NCBI GenBank assembly: GCA_021018995.1 | Contig: CM037593.1 | Span: forward strand, 39,073,810-39,137,809 | DNA: 64,000 nucleotides | Source of the DNA: Chloranthus sessilifolius | Taxonomy: Eukaryota; Streptophyta; Magnoliopsida; Chloranthales; Chloranthaceae | Reading direction: 5' to 3' | Shown here: piece after piece, positions 43,614 to 55,488 of the stretch | Layout of the letters: every line of letters starts with the position of its first letter | Position numbering within the stretch: the stretch's first letter is position 1 | The notes under the pieces: model-generated | The model's database searches: none | What the model was told of the DNA's origin: nothing | Seen by the model: the letters and a program-made list of their open reading frames with translations, nothing else | Position numbers and translations under genes: made by a program

Positions 43614-45471
43614 AATATCCCTTATCAAATTGCAGGAAGCCGAGATTGAGCAAATGGCTAGGGCATTCGCAGATCTGACATACCTAAATGACAATGTCGA
43701 TAAACCACTCGAGGGAGTCGGACCCCCGTTCGACACTGAGCAATCTACGAAAGAAAGAATGGAAGAATCTTCGGAGCTTAAGCCACACATAGAAGACTGA
43801 GGGTCAACCGACGAGGAAGACTTCAACATCGAAACACTTGAGAATGAGGGAGAATTGGAATCATATGCCCCCCCCAACCTCCCCAATTACCCCAACCTCA
43901 TTTGTCTGTGAAAGAGGACTGGCTCTCGATGTCGAGCGAAGAAGAAGACCACTGGAGGAACCTTACTGACATTAAATTAGAAGATCACCTGAGGGCAGAA
44001 TGCTTGAAATTGCTTGAGGAGATTAATCGATCCCGAAATAAAGATTTAGGTTATGACAATGAATTCGACTACGAACCCGTACTTCATCATTGGCGATGCC
44101 CACACCGTTGTCCCTACCCGGAATCCCTGTACTGTAACTTGTGCGTATCCATCCAGACCCAGTGCAAAAGGGCCATCCTACGAGAAATTCAGCGGACAAC
44201 CACGAAAGAAGAAACTCACATCGCCCTCATAGAGTTTGAGGAGGAACTCGAACTAGACACTCCCCAATCCTGGGATGCACCACAACTTCAGTTATTTTAG
44301 AAATCTCTTGAGGAAGAATGGCAACCGCCACCAAGCGATGATGAACACTATTGGATAGATCTCCCCGCACTCGAGTTAGCGAAACAGATCAACCAAGGCC
44401 TTCAGGAACTATCAGACCAGGAAGATGAACTTAACACCAATTCTGATCCCAATCCAAAGGGATGTGAATCTCCCTGGGGAGCTCCCTGCATCTCTTACCC
44501 ATATCAGCCTCGCTACCGTGCATGCGTACTTATCCTAGCATACTATGAGGTTCAGGGAGGAGAATTCGCCAGCCCCGAGGATGGTCAAGGAGACCCTCGA
44601 GAGGAAGGACAACTTTACTCTAGCTCAGAAGACGAAAGCCTAGCCGATTATGATCTTAAAGCCTTTTCGAAGAAGAAGCGGTCAACATGCTAGAGGAAGC
44701 GAGGATATCAGCAACGCCACCACTAGCGTCGCTCATCCATAGGATTGCACCCGATGAGGACTACCAAAATAAATGCTAAACTCAGAATGAGTTTGCATTA
44801 GCAGAAGAATCGTATGAACGACTCCAACAGTCATACTGCCCCCTCAACTAGAGAAAACAATTTTATCAGTTCCTTTTCAGGCAACTGACCTTGTATCATA
44901 CTTATTATCAAAATAAAAAAAAATAGAAAATCTAAAAGACCATAAAAATCTAAAAATACAAAAGCCTAAAAAAGTAGAAAATTTCATAAAAGAGAGGGGG
45001 CCTTTCATCCCAAGACCATCCAATGACTCACTAAGGGACCTTTTCCTTAAGGCTATAGGCATCGGTCACCCCGGTAAGGGAGTAATAACAGATGTACAGA
45101 ATCATCCTATGGAGCCTCACTCCGACTGGCGCGACCCTACGATCTCCTCCCCACGATGCCGCTGAATGTCTCGATGAAGCTATAAGCTGGTAATCATACC
45201 TGACAAGATACTCCACGACTTCGAGAGGAGAATCAATTACCTCGATTTACACCTGACTAAGGACATTGCAGTCATTAGTTTCCTTGATGAAGGGATACCT
45301 CTCACAAAACTAACTCCCCAGTTTAGCCATTTTGTAGTCTATGAACTCACAGATGATGAAGGAGCATCAACCATCGAGGAAACACAGGACTTCCAACGGG
45401 TGAACACCCTTTGGTCCTGGAACCCGATGCAAAACCTGTTAAGCAGAATCTCAGAAGGATGCACCCACAAG
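43614..45471 (+). pseudogene. Region U: unidentified degenerate coding sequence
   Basis: A plus-strand frame can be followed from about 43633 to 44840 with a stop at 43798, a frameshift in a C8 run near 43870, a stop at 44298-44300 and a frameshift near 44670. The product is acidic (SSEEEDHW, EFEEELELD, SDQEDEL) and has one cysteine/histidine cluster, HHWRCPHRCPYPESLYCNLC (about 44086-44145), giving CX3CX7CX2C, which could bind zinc. A further readable stretch, LDLHLTKDIAVISFLDEG, lies at about 45245-45300. Codon use is more GC-rich than the flanking elements. I do not recognise the family; an old retroelement ORF or a host pseudogene are both possible. Confidence 0.45.
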
Positions 45472-47065
45472 TGTTAAGACCTGAAAAGTACCACTTTTCA
45501 CCCCTTAACTTAATCTCTGTTAGACCCTTAATCATTTAATAAATGTGTTTTAAGTCTATTCTGTAGGTAATAAGCAACAGCTGCCAATAAACCCCTAACC
45601 ATGCCAAGAAGCTCACTGTTGCCCCAAAACTACCTCAGCAGAATGAAGGATAAACCCAGACAGAGAGTTGGATGAAGCATGGGCCATTCAAAGCTGAAAG
45701 AGTAATCTCGCGATAGCTATTTGTATTCCGCGATGACTAAAATGCCAATCCCGCGACTGCATGAACTTCAAGTCAATTCAACCCCGTGATGCCAATTCTA
45801 CCATGTGGAAAGATCTGAAGTCGTTTTTACCCAGCGAGGATCGGATTCTAAACTTCTCCCCACTTCTGCAAGGGCAATCTGGGAATCCTCAGCAATTAGG
45901 GCACGTACTCCAATTCTCTAATCTCCATGCACATGCCCCGAGGCATCCAAGGGACAGGAATGGGCTGCAATTACATTGATAAATGAGGGTTTTCCTAACC
46001 CTAATGGGAGGGAAGCCGACTGCTATATAAGCCTAAGCCTAGCTTAGGTTTGAGGGATCTCTTTTGGGACTTAACTTCTGTGCTTCTTCTCCAAAAATGA
46101 ACTGTAGAATTATAGTAGGCTAAGGTTAGGGTTTAGGAGTTTTCTTTTTCCTTTTTCTTTCTCTCCATAGTCCAGCACTTGCTGGCTATGCCTTTTGTAT
46201 GATTATTTGGTATAGATTTTAATGGAGTTTTTGTAATAGGATCTACTGCATGTATGGGATGGTGTTTTTGTTGTGAGTTGTTCTGTACAAGGCTGCTGCC
46301 TTGAGATCCTCCATTGCTAAGTTGTATCGTAAGCAATGGAGGATTATTTTTAAAGTTTCATTCAAATCCAAGTGACCTGTGTGTCCTGGGTAGACACATT
46401 GCAGGCCTTCCCCCACCACAGGATCCATTAAATCTAAATCCCCATGGGAGCTTGAGCTAGTAGCCTTGCGAACATAGCGGCGACATCAATGATCTTGTTC
46501 TGTCTTAGACCTCTGTGAGGAGGATAGCCTCTGTGGATAGTCTGTGACCATTCAAGTGGACAGGTTATAGCCCTAGGGTGAAGCCAATCCACGGACCTAA
46601 GACAGATTCTTCTTCTCTGTGGTTGTGCTTGTAGCCTTGTGAGAGATTGTGCAGAGACAGACTCCCCTATGTTTGTATAGATCCATCATCAGATTGCAGA
46701 TCTGATTTGGCTGTAGAGATTGTAGGCTTGTGACTGGATCACTGCAGTCTTACTAAAGCAGTGAACATCCATGCTTGAAAGCTAGTACTACAACTCTTAC
46801 TGGTCCTGTGTGTCCAGGATTGTGCACTTTCTAGGCTTAGCCCCACACACAGAACTTTAGAGGATGAGGTTCCTAGGGATTCTTGAGCTTGTAGCCTGGA
46901 TAAAGTAGTGCCCATAATGGTAAGCTTGTTCTGACCCATCTCTGGATTGTGGTTCCCCTATTGGATAGTCTGTGACCATTCAAGTGGACAGGTTATAGCC
47001 ATAAGGGATTAGATCATGGCACAGGGGTGAGTTGGATTCTTTCTCCTCTTTGGTGATAATGTAGC
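45472..47065 (+). repeat. Element E: LTR fragment of the A/F family
   Basis: It begins TGTTAAGACCTGAAAAGTAC and follows the A LTR up to GATAATGTAGC, where element F interrupts it. The CG-word array is reduced to about five words (45705-45800), roughly 400 bp shorter than in A. The doubled block has a period of about 428 bp (near 46539 and 46967). The remainder of E should lie beyond the right end of the window. Confidence 0.88.
45983..46030 (+). promoter_or_regulatory. LTR promoter of E: telo-box pair and TATA
   Basis: ATGAGGGTT-TTCCT-AACCCTAAT (45983-46005, one mismatch in the left arm) and TATATAA (46024-46030). Confidence 0.6.
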
Positions 47066-48537
47066 TGTTGAGTTATTTTAGAGTGCTTGCTACTGACTTT
47101 ATTGCAGTCAGTGATAAGAATGGGGTGAATGAAAATGAATGAAGGGTGGATTGAAAATGATAGAGCAGCAAGCCTAAAATATACACAGTCCTACAAGATA
47201 CAGGGCTTGTTGTAGCAAGTTTTGATAAGTAAGAGTTTGTCCCACAGGGAAGTTGATCTTAGACTCCAAGGGAGCCACCTTTAGTAGGCTCTCCAGATCT
47301 GGCAATCCTAAATGGAAGGGGATTTAGGGTCACTAAAATCTAAATTCTAAGGTATCCTAATGTCTAAACTAAAGAAAGGGTTAGGAAAGGGGATGGAGTG
47401 AGAAAATAAATATAAAAGGGTGAGACGTATGCTATTAGGTTCAGATATGAGGAGTTTCATAACTCAGATTCAGATCTGCTGCTATAGAAGTCCTGTCCAA
47501 TGGCTATATTATCACCACTGAGGAGAAAGAATCCAACTCATCTCCGTGCCATGATCCAATCCCTTTATGGCTATAACCTGTCCACTTAAATGGTCACAGA
47601 CTATCCAATTGGGGAACCACAGTCCAGAGATGGGTCGGAACAAGTTTATCATTGTAGGCACTACTTCATCCAGGCTACAAGCACAAGAATCCATAGGGAA
47701 CCTCAACCTCTAAAGTGCTATGTGTGGGGCTAGGCCTGTATGGGAGCATGTTAGCCCAGACATATAGAACCAGCAAGAGGTTGAGTACAAGCATTAGGTC
47801 TAGCTGTCCACTGCTTTTAGAGAGACAGCAGTGATCCAGTCACAAGCCTACAATCTTTATAACCAAACCAGATTTGCAATATGATGGCGGGTCTATACAC
47901 ATACAGGGGAGTTTGTCTCTGCACAATCTCTCACAGGGCTACAAGCACAAGTGCAGAGAAGAACAATCCGTCTTGAGTCTATGGATTGGCTTCACCCTAA
48001 GGCTATAACCTGTCCACTTGAATGGTCACAGACTATCCCAGAGGCTATCCTCCTCACAAAACTCATGATAGAACAAGAAACAGTGCTGCCACCACCATGT
48101 TCACAAGGCTACAAAAGCTCATTGCTCCCATGGGGATTTCAGATCTAGTGGGTCCTGTGGTGGGGCTAGGCCTGTATAGGAGCATGTTAGCCTAGACACA
48201 CAGGTCACTTGGATCTGAGTGAACCATAAAATCAGTCCTCCATTGCTTGCAATATATTCTAGCAGTGGAGGATCTCAAGGTAGCAGCCTTGTGCAAAACA
48301 ACTCTCAAACAGAATACCCATAAATGTAAAACACCCTATTATAAAACTCTATTAATTTATTCCAAATAATCATACAAAGGCATAGCCAGCAAATGCTGGA
48401 CTATGGAGAGAAGAATAAGATAAAAAGAAACTACCTAACCTAAACTTACTGGAGATCTACAGCCGATTCCAGAAGAAAAAAAACTAAGTTCTATTCTAAA
48501 AAGATAAAAAGCCCCTAAGCCTAAACCAGGCTTAAGT

Positions 48538-48602
48538 TTATATAGCAGTCAGCTTAGCGGCGCATTAGGGTTAGGAAACCCTAATCTTAATGATGCCACG
48601 TG
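48538..48602 (-). promoter_or_regulatory. LTR promoter of F: G-box, telo-box pair, TATA
   Basis: On the minus strand: CACGTG (48602-48597), inverted telo-box pair ATTAGGGTT/AACCCTAAT (48585-48564) and TATATAA (48544-48538), in the same order as in B. Confidence 0.6.
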
Positions 48603-48727
48603 TCCTGATATTGTTCCTTTGATGCCTCGGGGCACGTGCATAGAGATTGGAGCATTGGGATGCATGCCCAAATTGCTGGAAGTTCCCAGAAAGTCCTCTG
48701 CAGAAGTGAAGGGGAGTTAGAATTCAG

Positions 48728-49272
48728 AGTCTCGCCAAGTAGCATTGGTTTCCAAGACTGTCGTGTGGTAGCACGGTCTTCGCAAGATTGGATTAGCTTG
48801 AAATTATAGCCGTCGCGGGGTTGTCTTAGTTACAATTGAAGCATTCGTGCGATAGAGTATTGGATCCTCGCTGGATTGCTCTGGTCTTCGCGGGGTTGTA
48901 CATTCCTTCTGAATGGCGCAGGAATCACGCGAGTAATTTGTTTCTCAATGGATCTTCGCGAGGATGTGATGTGTATTGGTCTCTGAACTGCGCGAGAGGT
49001 TTTTCTGAAGTTTTACATCCCACGGCCACTGCGCGACAGCTGCGCGCTAAAATACCTGGAGCTCTCTCTCTTCAGTTGATCTGAGTGAACTGCGCGAAGC
49101 TTTATATTTGAGCTTCGCGAGAGCTGCGCGAGGTATAGTTTTGAAGCTCTTCTATTACTGAGCTGCGCGAGAACAGCGCGGGCAATTGGAAATGAAGTCT
49201 TAGGAAACTCGCGAGGACTGCGCGAGGCTTAATATCTGAATCCTCTGAAGCTTGTGAAAGCTGCGCGAGGTT
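48728..49272 (-). repeat. CG-word array in the F 3' LTR
   Basis: Words such as CTGCGCGAG, CTTCGCGAGAG, CTCGCGAGGAC and CCGTCGCGGGG about every 20-35 bp over about 545 bp. Better preserved CpGs than in A, in keeping with a younger insertion. Confidence 0.75.
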
Positions 49273-49469
49273 CAATTCTTGTATGGATTCAGCTTTCATC
49301 ATTCTGAGGGACTTCTGGGGCAAAAGTGGGCTCCTTAACAGGGTTCAGGCCTTATTGTAGCTGCTGTTTATTACCTACAGAAATGACTTAACACACATTT
49401 ATTAGATGGCTAAGGGTCTAACAGAGGCTAAGTTAAGGGGTGAAAAGTGGTACTTTTCATGTCTTAACA

Positions 49470-49486
49470 CACCCCCAAACCTTATC
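49470..49486 (-). other. Terminal polypurine tract of element F
   Basis: The minus strand reads GATAAGGTTTGGGGGTG directly before the LTR start TGTTAAGACA. Confidence 0.8.
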
Positions 49487-49592
49487 TTTGCTAGTCCCTT
49501 AGCAAAGCTACACTAAAAATCTATAGAAATTAAATGCCACTTTCGTAGGGAGCACGGATATATTTAGCATATGTACCAAGCCTTTTAAACCC

Positions 49593-49626
49593 CTAGGTGA
49601 TCCCTAGTGGAGGAGTGAAGTCTCCT
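49593..49626 (-). other. Twin mini-hairpins near the 3' end (F)
   Basis: AGGAG/CTCCT (49626-49611) and CTAGG/CCTAG (49607-49593) on the minus strand, same sequence and order as in A and B. Confidence 0.6.
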
Positions 49627-51120
49627 GAGGCTTTTCAGTGAAGATGCCCACAAATTCTCAATAAAATAGTTAACAGTAGTGCAAGATTATCAAGTTAGTA
49701 GTCAAGAAACAGAGTATCAGTTCACCCTTGAACCAGTAAAAATATAGGAAATTTAAATACATTGTTTGCACAGATGTTTAAGCAACATAACTTCACATGA
49801 TAGAACAACATTTCCAATCAGTTCACAACAGGGGAAACTACACATGTGTGTCAGCACTGAGCTCATCATTAAATTAAAAATTAGGTTGTAGGTCATGCCC
49901 AATGCATTCAATATCAGACACCAAAACTCTCCAGGGCATACTCTCACAAAGAACTTTTGAGGGCTTCATTTTCTCTCAAGCTCAAGAGCAGTTACAGCCC
50001 CCAAATGGGTCTGTAAGCATGAGCATAGGCATAGCATTCAAGTTCTGGCATCATTGGCAGAATTTCACCATAGATTAGATAACTCTTTATCTCCACATGA
50101 CAACTCATTTAACTGTGGATCACAAGGGCTTTTAACTAGGCTGTAATGTGGCTAATGGTATTGAGTTATAAAAAGAATTGTAAGGTTGAAAAGGGGTTCA
50201 AAATTGAGAAATCAATAGGTGAAGGAGGTGATTCATGACTTCACCTTCTTTAGTTCAGCTCCTTTCATCTTCTCTGCTATTTTCAGATTTGAAGTGGCTA
50301 ACTTCTCTTCTTGTTTCTGATTTTTTCAATGAGTGTTTCCTCTTGACTCCTCCCATACTCCTCTTCATTATTGTTTTTCTTTCTTTTTGATGCATTTATC
50401 TTCTTTTTATTTTTGTTTTTGCTTTGATGAATTGCCACCTTTTTCTCAGTTGTTGCACTGCTAGAACTTCAGATAATTCTTCTCCACTCATCCAATGTTG
50501 ACCCTAGCTAGTCCATCTTTAACTCTTTCTCCTTTACCTTCTGAATTCTCAGAGTGAGGGTAAGGTTAAATCAGGTCCATAGGTTCAGATACAAGTACTC
50601 AGGTGTGTTTTGAAGAAAATTAGATTTTGAGCCTCAAAGAGTGTATGAACAAGGGCAGTTGCTTTAGGATTTGGTCTATTTAGGTTCAAACTATCCAAGA
50701 GAAGGCCTTGATCATTTCCTAAGTATCATGATTGCTGTCAGTTGTTTCAACTTGGAGTTACCTAACTTCTAGTGAACACGTTGACTTAGCCAGTCCTTAA
50801 AGCTAGAAGAAATTTGCCTCAATCACTCTCAAAAAAAAAAAAAAATTGTAGGCCCAATTCTTACTGGTTATGGTCTTCCTTTGAACTTTTAAGTATGTCC
50901 TTACCTTTTTCTCTCTTCAATGATTTACTAAGTGCTGATACCAGTGTGTTTTCTTGCTGTTCTCATCATGGGAATGTTAAAATTTTGAAATTTATGATGT
51001 CCTGCAAAAAATTTAAATTCCTTGATTTTCATAATTCTTAAGTGAAAACAGCTCCATTTCTATGTTACTCACATGATTCTGCTGCACTTTAAGTTAACTA
51101 TGTTATTGGCAGACCTGCTT
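49627..51120 (-). other. 3' noncoding region of element F
   Basis: About 1.5 kb without a gene; ordered phrases shared with B (for example around 50210-50300 and 50520-50560). An A-run lies at 50831-50845. Confidence 0.6.
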
Positions 51121-51160
51121 GCCACACCCCCAAACCTATGAGGAGCAGTGTCCTCATTGG
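51121..51160 (-). other. Internal polypurine-like tract and weak hairpin (F)
   Basis: The minus strand reads CAATGAGGACACTGCTCC then AGGTTTGGGGGTGTGGC. The AGGA loop is kept but the stem (AATG/CACT) has a mismatch. Confidence 0.5.
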
Positions 51161-52212
51161 TTCAGAGGGGAAAGACAGCAGTAGAATCGAAAGAGACAAA
51201 CAAAAATAAACAGAGAAAAAGATAGAGAAACATAAAATGCAAACTGCATAGGGTGGAACTAAAAGAAACTTGCATTAAAATAAAAAGAAAAGAAGACAAA
51301 AAGATGGAAAAAGAAAAGACAGAATGGGGGGGAATCATTGGGTAGCAAGGGGAGGGTTTGAGGAAGATGGAGGGGGAGATGCAGGTGGGGCCATTTTTTT
51401 CTTCTTCTTCTCTCTCTTCTCTTTCTTTTCCTTTTTCTTTTCTTCCTTGGCAAGGATTTGCTGAACCTCGTCATACTCATCCCAGAGAAACTGCAAGGGG
51501 TCCGACTCCTTTGGCGGTGGAGGATCGTCCTAGATGGGGTAAAATTTGATTGGGAATCCGAAGGGGCCGTCACCGCCATTTTGGGTGAGGAGGTAAGGAC
51601 TTCTAAGGGTAGAAGAGGAGGGATGAGATGAAAAAGGGACGGATGGCCGATTTAAAAGAGGGGCGAGGGAACATGAATCGGCGGAATTGAATTGCGCCCC
51701 CTTTTACACTTGGCAATAAATGAATGTTGTGTGGGGAAAGAAGAAAATACACAATGGGCGCTTTGGAAAAGAGAAGTAGCATTAAAGGAATATCTAAAGA
51801 TAGGCATGGAATTTAAAGAGGTGAGTATATCTCACGGGGATCCTCGCGAGGAGCAATAAGTGATGAGGAACGGGCAGTTCTCGCGCAGCTGAGCTTGGGA
51901 TCCTCGCGAGGTACACTAAACATGGCACAACACTTTGAAGAGGAAGCCATTGTGATCCCTGAGGCAGGGATTTGGACAAATTTATATAACCAACATCTCC
52001 GCGACATGGATTAGTGGTTCAAAGAAAAACTCCACCCAAAAACTCTTCTTCCATGAATGGCAAAAAGAATAAAAACAAAAATACAAAACATTCAGAAGGA
52101 AACACAGAACAAAGCAATAGAAAAGCTAGAATTTCTATGAAAGTGTAAGAAAAGTAGTTACAAGTGGAATTACAGCTTAAAAGAAAAACTAAGATAAAAT
52201 CTAGAAGCTAGG
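51161..52212 (-). other. Extra segment between ORF3 and the 3' module in F
   Basis: About 1 kb here versus about 200 bp in A and B. On the minus strand it holds two CCTCGCGAGG palindromes (51842-51851 and 51902-51911). After about 240 bp a CT-rich leader precedes an ATG at 51579 in an ACCCAAAATGGCGGTG context. Frames there include ESDPLQFLWDEYDEVQQI and a long Lys/Glu run (about 51490-51400), broken by a stop. It may be an acquired sequence or a fragment of another ORF; no domain recognised. Confidence 0.45.
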
Positions 52213-55200
52213 ATCTAATCTGAATCAGAATCTGTAAGAAAATCCTAGCCCATCTTTTTAGCATGTTCCTTAAGGGCAGCTCTGTCTTGTTTCTTCTTTT
52301 CCTCCCTCTCCTTTTTCTTTTCAGCTGGGGTTTTTGCTGCAGATGGAGCTTTAGGTGCCCTCACCCTCATTTTTAGTGCTTTGGGAGCCTTTGGTTCCTT
52401 GGGTTCTTGAGGGGCTTTGCCTTTACGCTTAGCAGGGGGGGTGGCAGGCGATTTTCCTTTGCCTTTGCTTTTGGGTTCAGCTTCTGCAGGGGAGACCATT
52501 AGGGATTTCTCTTTTCCTTTAGCTGTGGGTTCCTCAGTGGGGACCACTGGTGCCTTTCCTTTTCTAGTGGACTCAGGTTTGTCAGGGGATCGAGCCTCTT
52601 CAGACTGGGCAGCAGGCTCTATTCCAATTTTGAGAGGGACAGCTTTGGGAGCAGACCTCTTGACTGTAACTTTCCTCTGTTGAGGATAAGTTTGTTCTTG
52701 TGGAGGTGCAGCAGAGGCCTTGGGAGGTGGAGGCTGCTCAGTAGTTGTTTACTGCATTGTTGGGGGTGAAGCAGGAGCTTTTCCTTTATCTTTTTGGGGC
52801 TGAGGTGGGATCTCCTCAGTGGGGGTAGGTGGAGCTGGGGTAGTAGAAGTTGCAGGCACTTGAACATTGATGGGAGTCAGATTGTAAGGTTCATTGCGGG
52901 CAGCAGCCAAAGCGGATTCCAATGCGGCAATCTTGACTTGAAATTTGAGGGCATCAGTCTCCTGGATCTCCTTTTGAATTTTTTGGATTTCCTAGGCATT
53001 GTTAAGGTCTTTTTTAAGCATTCTTGCTGGGCATTCGCTGCAGCAGCACTGGACTTCTCATACTCCCAATTCACCTGATAATAAGTAGTTGCCGCCTTAG
53101 TCTTCTGATATTCCTCCAAGATATTTTTCCACCCCAAGGAGATGCCCAGTAGTTGTAGGTGGTGCTCCTCCGTCATTTTGTCAATCTGCTCCAGCAGGGG
53201 GCCTTCAATTGATTGGCGTAGCTGAGCCATTCCCCTCAGAACATCCTTCCTCAGGTATGCATTATCTTTCATATGATGGAGGATGGTGAGGTAAGGAGGG
53301 CAGTAAAAATGATGTTTTGGGGCAATGGGAAGAGATGAGGTGGAAGGAGCAAAGTGTGCTTGGTCCTGTGGGGGAGAAGGTGGGGTAATAGGGGGTTGGT
53401 CTATTTGTGGGGGAAGGGGTATAAGCTCTGGGTCAGTCTGGGTCTGTTGATCAATGTAAATTGGAGGTGGGAGGATAAGTGGGGGAATGGGTTCTGGTTC
53501 AGGATCGGTTTTTGTAGATGTGGTAGAGAAGGTGGGGGGGTAGGATAAGAGGGAGGAGGGAGGGCATAGGGGAAAAGAAAAGTGGGTAGGCTCAATAGGA
53601 GTTGGGGGTGATGGGGATGGAATGTTGGAATGGTGAAAGGGATTAAAAGAAAGGGGTGGGGAAAAGGTAATGGTGATGGTGGGGGGGGGGTACTGAATCA
53701 GGGGGGAAGTCTGTTTGGGTGGTTTTGTCAGTGAACAGGACCAGGGGGGTGAAGTGGGTGGTGGGGGGATGGGTGGAGTGGTTAAGGTGTGTAGGGTGGA
53801 TTGGATGGAGGTGAGTTCAGCTTGCATCTGGTCCTATTTGTGGGTGTTGGTGGATAATTGGGCCTGTATGTCTTGGATAAGGGGTAGGAGGAGGGTTAGT
53901 GGGTCAAAGCTAGGAGGTTGGGTGTGGGAAGAAGATGGTATGGGTTAGAAAGGGGAGGAGGGTGCATGAAAAAAAGTGGAGGGAGGGGAAGAGGGGGGTT
54001 CTGGGGAGCGATGTTGTGAGATAGTTGGGGAATCTGGGAGAGGGGTGTAGTGGGTGGGAATTGTTTCAAGGAAGGTGGAAATAAAGGCTTGGAAGCCTAT
54101 GGAGGTGCTGAGGGTTAAGTCAATATCTGGGAGAGGGGGTGTAGTGGAGCTGGCTGGGGTGGTGGTGTCTTCAATGTGGGTTGGGTTAATGGGGATAGAA
54201 GGGATTGAGGGTGGTGTCTGTGATATAGTGGGGATGGAAGTAGTGGTCTTCGGTCTTTTGTATGAGATGAGGGGGGGGGGGCTTGCAGGTTTGTGTGTAG
54301 TTGAGGGGGGAATTGTGGCAATATAATGAGGTAGGGTAGGGTAGGGGAGGGGGAGGCTTCCCAGGAACCAAGCACAGGTGAAGGGGGAGTGGCCATAGAA
54401 AATGGAAACAGAGGGGGAATGGAGGCAGGGGTAATGGAAACAGAAGTGGAAAGTGGAGGGGGAATGGTTTATGCTAGAGCAGTGGTAATGGGAGGTTGTG
54501 GGGGTACATTCTGGGTAGCAGGGGTGGATCCTGATCCGGCTGCCTCCTTAGCATGCTTGGGCAGGGCCTGAGCCTCAGCTTTCTTCTGCTTCTGACCCCC
54601 CATCAAGCTTCTGTTGATTCCCCATTGCCTCTTGGCAAATGTGGTAGGGGTAAGGGTGGTGTTTTCTTCAGTTCTCCCTATCTTGTAGCCCCCTTTGATC
54701 AGCAACAGGGTGATGATTTTGGCAAAGGGTAGGGTGTGTGGCTTTTTGTTGGATCCTAACTTCTCCACCACGTCCTTCATAGCCTCAAAAACCAGCCATG
54801 CTACATGGAAGCCATGGCCCATGTGGTAGGAGTAGACAGCATCCGCAATTGGGGTTCTCCTCTCCTGCTGATGTCCTGAGCAATAGATGTTCTTGCGTAG
54901 GACTTGATCAATGAACATCAGCTCAGGGTCTAGTTCCCTCCTTCTGATTGAGTCCCCTATGGCTTTAATTCCTCTAGTTAGGGCCCTTACAATTGTGTCA
55001 ATTGATGCAGTCAGAGGGGGGCAATATCCACAGCTATGATTGAATGCTGCTGGGATGCCCAAAACTTCAGTAATCATCTTAGGGCCCATTAACATAGTAA
55101 AATCGTCAATCTTCACCATCAAGCACCCTTGTCCATCATTGTCCTTCTCGACCGTGAGGTGCTGGTAAAACAGCTGCACTAACCTGGGGTAGGCTAGTGC

Positions 55201-55488
55201 TGGAATTGCTTTCATCAATGGCATCAAGCCCGCTTTAATCATGAATTGAATTCCAGGGGCAGAGAGAGGTTCTTTCTCAAAAAAGGGGACATCAAAGGTT
55301 GTTTCAGGCTCTAATGGGATTGCCTCCATGAGCTCAGAAGGAGTGGAGTACTTAGAGGTTGGTACCGTCGCCTCCTCAACCACTTCTTTTCCTTTCTTGG
55401 GGGACTTTGAAGTCTTGGCCTTTTTAGGGGTGGTCTCTGTAGGGTCCTTGTCCTTCCCCTTCCTCTTCTGTGCAAATTTTGGAGCCAT
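52213..55488 (-). pseudogene. Element F ORF3 (broken)
   Basis: Minus strand, start MAPKFAQKRKGKDKDP at 55488. An open stretch to 54469 (339 codons) covers the basic N-terminus and the globular block (RLVQLFYQHLTVE, SCGYCPPLTASIDTI, GDSIRRRELDPE, GHGFHVAWLVFEAMKD) with no stop, the best-preserved copy. The Pro/Thr-rich linker (about 54460-53400) is crossed by frameshifts in G/C runs. Next come CPPYLTILHHMKDN (about 53310-53260), a coiled coil (about 53130-52900) and Pro/Lys repeats. The tail KKMG ends at a TAG where A has TGG; the SDSD tail follows. The gap to pol is about 1.1 kb and filled by the CG array and leader. Confidence 0.82.

Larger units (their letters stand above)
47066..49469 (-). 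repeat. 3' LTR of element F (2404 bp)
   Basis: Minus-strand ends TGTTAAGACATGAAAAGTAC (at 49469) and AATAACTCAACA (at 47066). It matches 62576-64000; a visible difference is an extra GATCTGTCTATA at about 62810 in the 5' LTR. The doubled block has a period of about 430 bp (near 47571 and 48001). Confidence 0.93.

Noticed and set aside
43868..43875. Region U as an intact host gene
   Set aside because: In-frame stops at 43798 and 44298 and frameshifts near 43870 and 44670 rule out an intact gene; plausible introns were not found at these points.
53354..54571. Several plus-strand open frames rich in Gly/Val across ORF3 of F
   Set aside because: They are the antisense of the Pro/Thr-rich linker of ORF3 and have no independent support.
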